DNA of 5,617 nucleotides from an uncultured Selenomonadales bacterium (GTDB lineage: Bacteria; Bacillota; Negativicutes; Selenomonadales; Selenomonadaceae): positions 1 through 5,617 of the forward strand of contig CAMJAZ010000142.1 of assembly GCA_946403735.1 (NCBI GenBank). Reading direction: 5' to 3'. This document shows positions 1 to 2,975 of the stretch, piece by piece; the stretch's first letter is position 1; the number at the start of each line of letters is the position of its first letter. The position numbers and the translations under genes are program-made. The notes beneath the pieces are model-generated. The model was not told the DNA's origin, ran no database searches, and was given only the letters and a program-made list of their open reading frames with translations.

Positions 1-1
1 C

Positions 2-358
2 GTCGAAGATCACTGCGCGGCGATTGATTTAATTTTGCGTAAAGGTACAGTCGGCGAAGTTTACAATATCGGCGGGCATAATGAGCGGACAAATTTGGAT
101 GTTGTGAAGACGATTTTAAAAATTTTAGGTAAGGGCGAAGATTTAATTGAGTTCGTGACTGACAGAAAAGGTCACGACCTGCGCTACGCTATCGACCCTA
201 CGAAAATTGAAAGTCAACTTGGCTGGACGCCGCAAACTAAATTTGACGACGGCATAAAGAAAACTGTTGCTTGGTACTTGGATAATCGCGATTGGTGGGA
301 AAAAATTATTAGCGGCGAATATCAAAATTACTACGCAAAAATGTACAATAACAGGTGA
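2..358 (+). CDS. rfbB: dTDP-glucose 4,6-dehydratase, C-terminal third (5' end outside window)
   Basis: The reading frame is open from base 2, before any start codon, and ends at TGA 356-358, giving the last 118 residues of a protein normally about 340-355 residues long. It opens with VEDHCAAIDLIL, followed by KGTVGEVYNIGGHNERTNLD, the C-terminal signature of RfbB-type extended short-chain dehydrogenases. Later RKGHDLRYAID and LGWTPQTKFDDGIKKTVAWY are also typical of the family. The enzyme uses tightly bound NAD to convert dTDP-glucose to dTDP-4-keto-6-deoxyglucose in the cytoplasm, the second step towards dTDP-rhamnose and related sugars of surface polysaccharides. The catalytic Tyr-Lys pair and the Rossmann motif would lie upstream and cannot be checked. 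The TTG at 35 is an internal Leu codon, not a start. The stop codon overlaps the probable ribosome binding site of the next gene. I am confident of the family; a related nucleotide-sugar dehydratase is the only realistic alternative. Confidence 0.9.
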   Translation, partial: VEDHCAAIDLILRKGTVGEVYNIGGHNERTNLDVVKTILKILGKGEDLIEFVTDRKGHDLRYAIDPTKIESQLGWTPQTKFDDGIKKTVAWYLDNRDWWEKIISGEYQNYYAKMYNNR

Positions 359-362
359 CGTT

Positions 363-551
363 ATGCCAAAATATTCGGAGCTTTATCGTCTGCTTAATAA
401 ACACGGTTGTTATTTCGTAGAACACGGCACCAATCACGATAAATGGTACAGTCCGATAACTAACAGAAATTTTTATGTACCGCGCCATAGTTCGCAGGAA
501 GTTAAGCCAGGTACACTTAGAAAAATTTTGAAAGACGCAGGTATTAAATAA
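363..551 (+). CDS. hicA: HicA-family toxin (mRNA interferase) of a type II toxin-antitoxin pair
   Basis: This 62-residue protein starts at ATG 363 (MPKYSELYRLLNKHGCYFVE). HicA toxins are small double-stranded-RNA-binding-fold proteins that cleave mRNA until their HicB partner blocks them. Matching features are the N-terminal helix with ELYRLLNKHG, the G-T-N-H segment with His25 at the catalytic position (usually GSHH or GTNH), the VPRHSSQEVKPGTLRKIL block and the ending LKDAGIK. The length is normal for the family. I chose this start because AGGTGA (353-358) lies 4 bases upstream and the family begins here. An in-frame codon at 267 would add 32 residues lying wholly inside rfbB with no family similarity. 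The gene begins 4 bp after rfbB and is followed 22 bp later by its antitoxin gene, the usual toxin-first order. Toxin activity is inferred from the family; the key His and core motifs are intact. Confidence 0.9.
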   Translation: MPKYSELYRLLNKHGCYFVEHGTNHDKWYSPITNRNFYVPRHSSQEVKPGTLRKILKDAGIK

Positions 552-561
552 TTTTTATGTT

Positions 562-568
562 GGGGGGA
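562..568 (+). promoter_or_regulatory. Strong ribosome binding site of hicB
   Basis: GGGGGGA lies 5 bases before the hicB ATG, in the 22-bp gap after hicA. It is a run of six G rather than a canonical AGGAGG. It fixes the start at 574 against an out-of-frame ATG at 557. Confidence 0.6.
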
Positions 569-573
569 TTTTT

Positions 574-888
574 ATGAAGGGCGTTTACCCATGCATTTTA
601 GTTCCTGAAGAAGTCGGCGGATTTTCCGTACTGTTCCCAGATTTTGCGGGCGCTACGCAAGGCGAAACTTTATATGAGGCGCTGGAAATGGCGGAAGATT
701 TTTTAGGATTCGCCGTAACATCTTCACTTGATAAGAATGAAAAAATTCCAGAGCCGACCGCGTTAAAAGATATTGTTATCGAAGACGAAGGCGCTTTTAT
801 TTCGTGGATAAAGTTTGATACTGACGCTTACCATAAATTGTTGACGGAAAATAAAATTAAAACAAATATTGAAACAGGCGCAGCTTAA
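574..888 (+). CDS. hicB: HicB-family antitoxin, short form without an evident DNA-binding domain
   Basis: This 104-residue protein has the HicB N-terminal partial RNase-H-like fold: YPCILVPEEVGGFSVLFPDF (residues 5-24), then GATQGETLYEALEMAEDFLG (26-45), and a connecting region with IPEPT (58-62) and ISWIKFDTDAYHKL (76-89). This domain binds and masks HicA. In two-domain HicB proteins the last strand is followed by a ribbon-helix-helix or helix-turn-helix segment that represses the operon. Here the protein instead ends with about 15 residues (LLTENKIKTNIETGAA) showing no such motif. Reading the other frames through the stop does not recover the missing domain, so this is a naturally short form or an old deletion, not a simple frameshift. 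The start at ATG 574 has a strong site, GGGGGGA (562-568), 5 bases upstream. That strong site would favour antitoxin over toxin synthesis from the shared message. Placement directly after hicA supports the pairing. Confidence 0.88.
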   Translation: MKGVYPCILVPEEVGGFSVLFPDFAGATQGETLYEALEMAEDFLGFAVTSSLDKNEKIPEPTALKDIVIEDEGAFISWIKFDTDAYHKLLTENKIKTNIETGAA

Positions 889-890
889 GT

Positions 891-895
891 GGAGG
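891..895 (+). promoter_or_regulatory. Ribosome binding site that sets the serC start at TTG 904
   Basis: GGAGG sits two bases after the hicB stop codon and 8 bases before TTG 904. It overlaps the alternative GTG at 889, so a ribosome starting at that GTG could not be using this site. The spacing strongly favours TTG 904 as the true serC start. Its position right behind the hicB stop allows translational coupling. Confidence 0.75.
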
Positions 896-903
896 TAGAT
901 AAT

Positions 904-1989
904 TTGAATAGAGTTTACAATTTTAATCCAGGTCCAGCGACTTTGCCATTGGACGTTTTAAAGGAAGTTCAAGCAGAATTTTTAGACTTCGACGAAACAG
1001 GTATGTCAATAGTTGAAGTTAGCCACCGCGCTAAACCCTACGAAAAAGTTCACAATCAAGCTAAAGCGGATATTCTTGAACTTATGAATTTGGGCGACGA
1101 CTACGAAGTACTTTTCATTCAAGGCGGCGCGTCATTACAATTCGCCATGATTCCAATGAATTTTGCGTCGAAAGATAAACTTGGCAGTTACGCAGTGACG
1201 GGAATTTTTGCACGCAACGCTTACAAGGAAGCTGTAAATTTAGGCGTAGCAAAACTTGCCGCGTCTACCGAAGATGAAAATTTTGCCCGCGTACCTTGTC
1301 AAAATGAATTGAAAGTCGATAGTAATTCTGCTTACTTGCACATTTGCATGAACAATACGATTTACGGCACGGAATATCATTATATCCCTGAAGTTGAAGT
1401 TCCACTTTTCGCCGATATGTCGTCCGATATGTTGAGCCGTCCGCTTGACTTTAAAAAGTTTTCTCTGATTTACGCGGGAGTTCAAAAAAATCTTGGACCT
1501 GCAGGCGTCGTTATTGTCGTGGCTAAAAAATCTTTGATTGAAAAAAGTTTAGACAGCTTGCCGACAATGTTGCGCTATGATACTTTTTACAATAAAAATT
1601 CTCTGTACAATACGCCGCCGACCTTTTCAATTTACGTCGTAGGAAAAGTCGCGCAGTGGATTAAAAATAACGGCGGTTTGAAAGTTATGGCGCAAAGAAA
1701 TTTGAAAAAGGCGCAACTGCTTTACAACGTCATTGACGAATCTGACGGCTTTTATAAAGGTCACGCGCAGGAAGATAGCCGCTCCCTTATGAATGTGACT
1801 TTCCGCCTGCCAAATGAAGAGCTTGAGAAAAAATTTGTAGCGGAGGCGCTGGCAAATAATATCAGCGGCGTTAAAGGTCATCGACTTGTAGGCGGTATGC
1901 GTGCATCGATTTATAACGCAATGCCGATTGAAGGCGCTGAAGTTTTAGCCGAGTTCATGAAAAAATTTCAGCGTAAAAATAAAGGTTGA
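904..1989 (+). CDS. serC: Phosphoserine aminotransferase
   Basis: This is a 361-residue fold-type I pyridoxal-phosphate enzyme. It transaminates 3-phosphohydroxypyruvate with glutamate to give phosphoserine, the second step of serine synthesis, and in many bacteria also acts in the DXP-dependent route to pyridoxal phosphate. Visible family features are the start MNRVYNFNPGPATLP, SHR at residues 40-42 (Arg42 binds substrate in the E. coli enzyme), FIQGGASLQFAMIPMN in the cofactor phosphate-binding region, YAGVQKNLGPAG with Lys195 as the Schiff-base lysine, and KGHRLVGGMRASIYNAMP (324-341) with the conserved C-terminal His-Arg and Arg333. The length matches the usual 360 or so residues. The start is TTG 904, supported by GGAGG 8 bases upstream and by the family N-terminus. 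GTG 889 would add five residues and lacks a site. No serA (phosphoglycerate dehydrogenase) neighbour is visible in this window. The gene lies 15 bp after hicB and 1 bp before cobS, in an apparent operon. Confidence 0.96.
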   Translation: MNRVYNFNPGPATLPLDVLKEVQAEFLDFDETGMSIVEVSHRAKPYEKVHNQAKADILELMNLGDDYEVLFIQGGASLQFAMIPMNFASKDKLGSYAVTGIFARNAYKEAVNLGVAKLAASTEDENFARVPCQNELKVDSNSAYLHICMNNTIYGTEYHYIPEVEVPLFADMSSDMLSRPLDFKKFSLIYAGVQKNLGPAGVVIVVAKKSLIEKSLDSLPTMLRYDTFYNKNSLYNTPPTFSIYVVGKVAQWIKNNGGLKVMAQRNLKKAQLLYNVIDESDGFYKGHAQEDSRSLMNVTFRLPNEELEKKFVAEALANNISGVKGHRLVGGMRASIYNAMPIEGAEVLAEFMKKFQRKNKG

Positions 1990-1990
1990 A

Positions 1991-2773
1991 ATGGAATCTT
2001 TTTTAATCGGTCTACAATTTTTGACGCGAATTTACATCACGCGGCAAACTGTATGGACGGAAGAAAATTTTGGAAAGTCCGTAAAATATTTTCCGCTAAT
2101 CGGCGCGGTTGTAGGAATAATTTCCGCCGCGTCGATTGGATTTTTTTATTGGCTGACGAATGGACAGTTGCCAATATTAACAGGTGCGCTAGCCTTCACG
2201 TTGCCGATAATTTTAACTGGCGGCATACATTGCGACGGTTTTATTGATTCATTCGACGGATTATTTTCTGGTCGTGAACGCGAAAAAATTTTGGAAATAA
2301 TGAAAGATAGCCGCGTTGGAGCATTCGGCGCGGTTAGTTTTATTTTATTGACGGCGTTGGAAATTTCAGCGTTAATTGAACTTTTGCAACTTTCAATCGC
2401 GTGGAGTTTGACAGCAATTTTTTCAGCGCCGATAATTTCACGGTTAATGATGGTTGTGACGATTGGCAAATTTCCATACGCGCGGCGTGAAGGTATGGGC
2501 AAGGCATTTGCAAAGTTCACGACGCGGCAGACAATTTTATTTGCACTGGCGACGACGATTTTAATTTTATCGCCGTTAATTTTTTTAGACGTGAAAATAT
2601 TTTTGGCGACAATTTTAGCGCTGATAATTTCATTTGGCTTTACGTTGTACTTTGGAAATTTTTCTGTAAAAAAAATTGGCGGCGTGACTGGCGACATTTA
2701 CGGCGCAGTGTCAACGCTCGTCGAATTGCTTGTACCGATAATTTTTTTGCTATCAAAAATTTTAATTTTATGA
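1991..2773 (+). CDS. cobS: Adenosylcobinamide-GDP ribazoletransferase (cobalamin synthase)
   Basis: This 260-residue membrane protein joins adenosylcobinamide-GDP to alpha-ribazole (or its phosphate) in the final assembly of adenosylcobalamin. The diagnostic acidic motif GGIHCDGFIDSFDG spans residues 77-90 (His80, Asp82, Asp86, Asp89), followed by REREKILEIMKDSRVGAFG (95-113). A second conserved segment, KKIGGVTGDIYGA (227-239, Asp235), lies before the last helix. Hydrophobic stretches at about 34-56, 60-78, 111-133, 135-157, 181-222 and 237-260 fit the usual polytopic inner-membrane topology. The length is typical. The ATG is one base after the serC stop, with AAAGG at the end of serC as a modest ribosome binding site, so translation is probably coupled to serC. 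No other cobalamin gene (cobU, cobC, cobT) is visible in this window. The functional link to serC is not obvious and is probably a matter of shared transcription. Confidence 0.96.
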   Translation: MESFLIGLQFLTRIYITRQTVWTEENFGKSVKYFPLIGAVVGIISAASIGFFYWLTNGQLPILTGALAFTLPIILTGGIHCDGFIDSFDGLFSGREREKILEIMKDSRVGAFGAVSFILLTALEISALIELLQLSIAWSLTAIFSAPIISRLMMVVTIGKFPYARREGMGKAFAKFTTRQTILFALATTILILSPLIFLDVKIFLATILALIISFGFTLYFGNFSVKKIGGVTGDIYGAVSTLVELLVPIIFLLSKILIL

Positions 2774-2813
2774 TAGGATAATATAAAAATTTGTTGTAAC
2801 GTAGAAAAAGGAA

Positions 2814-2835
2814 GGGTGCGCAAGGACGCGCACCC
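2814..2835. repeat. Perfect 8-bp GC-rich hairpin
   Basis: Arms GGGTGCGC (2814-2821) and GCGCACCC (2828-2835) pair perfectly around the 6-base loop AAGGAC. On the + strand it is followed by GC-rich sequence, so it is not itself a classical terminator for cobS. Read on the minus strand the stem is followed by TTCCTTTTTC, so it could stop leftward transcription. It directly abuts the next hairpin. Confidence 0.8.
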
Positions 2836-2882
2836 GCCCGCGCAAATCGCGTGATGCGATTTCAGCGGGCATGTTTTCTTTT
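2836..2882 (+). terminator. Probable intrinsic terminator of the rfbB-hicAB-serC-cobS unit
   Basis: The outer stem GCCCGC (2836-2841) with GCGGGC (2865-2870) and the inner stem AAATCGC (2844-2850) with GCGATTT (2856-2862) enclose the 5-base loop GTGAT. They are separated by a 2x2 mismatch (GC opposite CA). The stem is followed after three bases by TTTTCTTTT (2874-2882). A GC-rich stem with a T-rich tail 63 bp after the cobS stop fits a rho-independent terminator. The short gap and the interrupted T tract make it less than ideal. Confidence 0.6.
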
Positions 2883-2883
2883 G

Positions 2884-2914
2884 CTTCTTTTCTTTTGCGC
2901 CAAAAGAAAAGAAG
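2884..2914. repeat. Perfect 14-bp inverted repeat (pyrimidine arm / purine arm)
   Basis: CTTCTTTTCTTTTG (2884-2897) is the exact reverse complement of CAAAAGAAAAGAAG (2901-2914), with the 3-base spacer CGC. One arm is almost all pyrimidine and the other almost all purine. As RNA it would form a long, mainly A-U/G-U-poor stem with a tight loop. It could act as a further terminator in either direction, although only short T or A runs flank it. Similar CTTTTCTTTTG/CAAAAGAAAAG palindromes are, from general knowledge, common near gene ends in many bacteria; a role for this copy is not shown. Confidence 0.8.
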
Positions 2915-2915
2915 T

Positions 2916-2960
2916 TTATTAAAAAAATTTTTATTAGAAAAATTTTTATTAGAAAAATTT
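2916..2960. repeat. Three tandem copies of a 15-bp AT-rich unit
   Basis: The unit TTATTAGAAAAATTT is present exactly at 2931-2945 and 2946-2960. A first copy at 2916-2930 differs by one base (A for G at the seventh position). Two further T follow. The array ends 15 bases before the kinase start codon and just before its ribosome binding site, so it lies in the leader or promoter region of that gene. A 15-bp period means that copy-number changes would alter spacing without being frame-related. Confidence 0.85.
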
Positions 2961-2965
2961 TTCCG

Positions 2966-2971
2966 AAGGGA
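2966..2971 (+). promoter_or_regulatory. Ribosome binding site candidate for the FIST kinase gene
   Basis: AAGGGA precedes ATG 2976 by a suitable distance (4 bases after its last A). An overlapping out-of-frame ATG at 2972 is immediately next to it and too close to use it well. This supports 2976 as the start. Confidence 0.5.
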
Positions 2972-2975
2972 ATGA

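Larger units (their letters stand above)
2807..2962. repeat. Composite intergenic hairpin and repeat cluster
   Basis: Most of the 202-bp gap between cobS and the kinase gene is structured sequence: two adjacent GC-rich hairpins, a perfect 14-bp inverted repeat, and a three-copy tandem repeat, with only a few bases between them. The abrupt switch from GC-rich (2814-2870) to strongly biased pyrimidine/purine (2873-2914) to AT-rich (2915-2962) is unlike the flanking genes. The density of structure exceeds what a terminator needs, which suggests a member of a dispersed intergenic repeat family. That is inference, because only one copy is visible here. An 82-codon minus-strand frame crosses it, but it merely translates the repeats. 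Confidence 0.6.

Noticed and set aside
267..362. Extended N-terminus for hicA
   Set aside because: The added 32 residues lie within rfbB, have no HicA similarity, and there is a better start at 363 with AGGTGA upstream.
2146..2697. 183-codon open frame on the minus strand inside cobS
   Set aside because: It is the shadow of a strongly conserved membrane enzyme on the + strand and shows no family motif or ribosome binding site.
2777..2787. GATAAT/TATAAA as a -10 promoter box for the kinase gene
   Set aside because: The region is so AT-rich that such matches are expected by chance, no -35 box lies at a suitable spacing, and the transcript would have to cross the terminator-like hairpins before reaching the gene.
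2807..2914. CRISPR array
   Set aside because: The repeats here are different palindromes lying side by side, not identical direct repeats separated by unique spacers.
2774..2975. Cobalamin riboswitch or other known leader RNA near cobS
   Set aside because: The structured region is downstream of cobS, and I see no B12-box-like sequence or the expected multi-stem layout.
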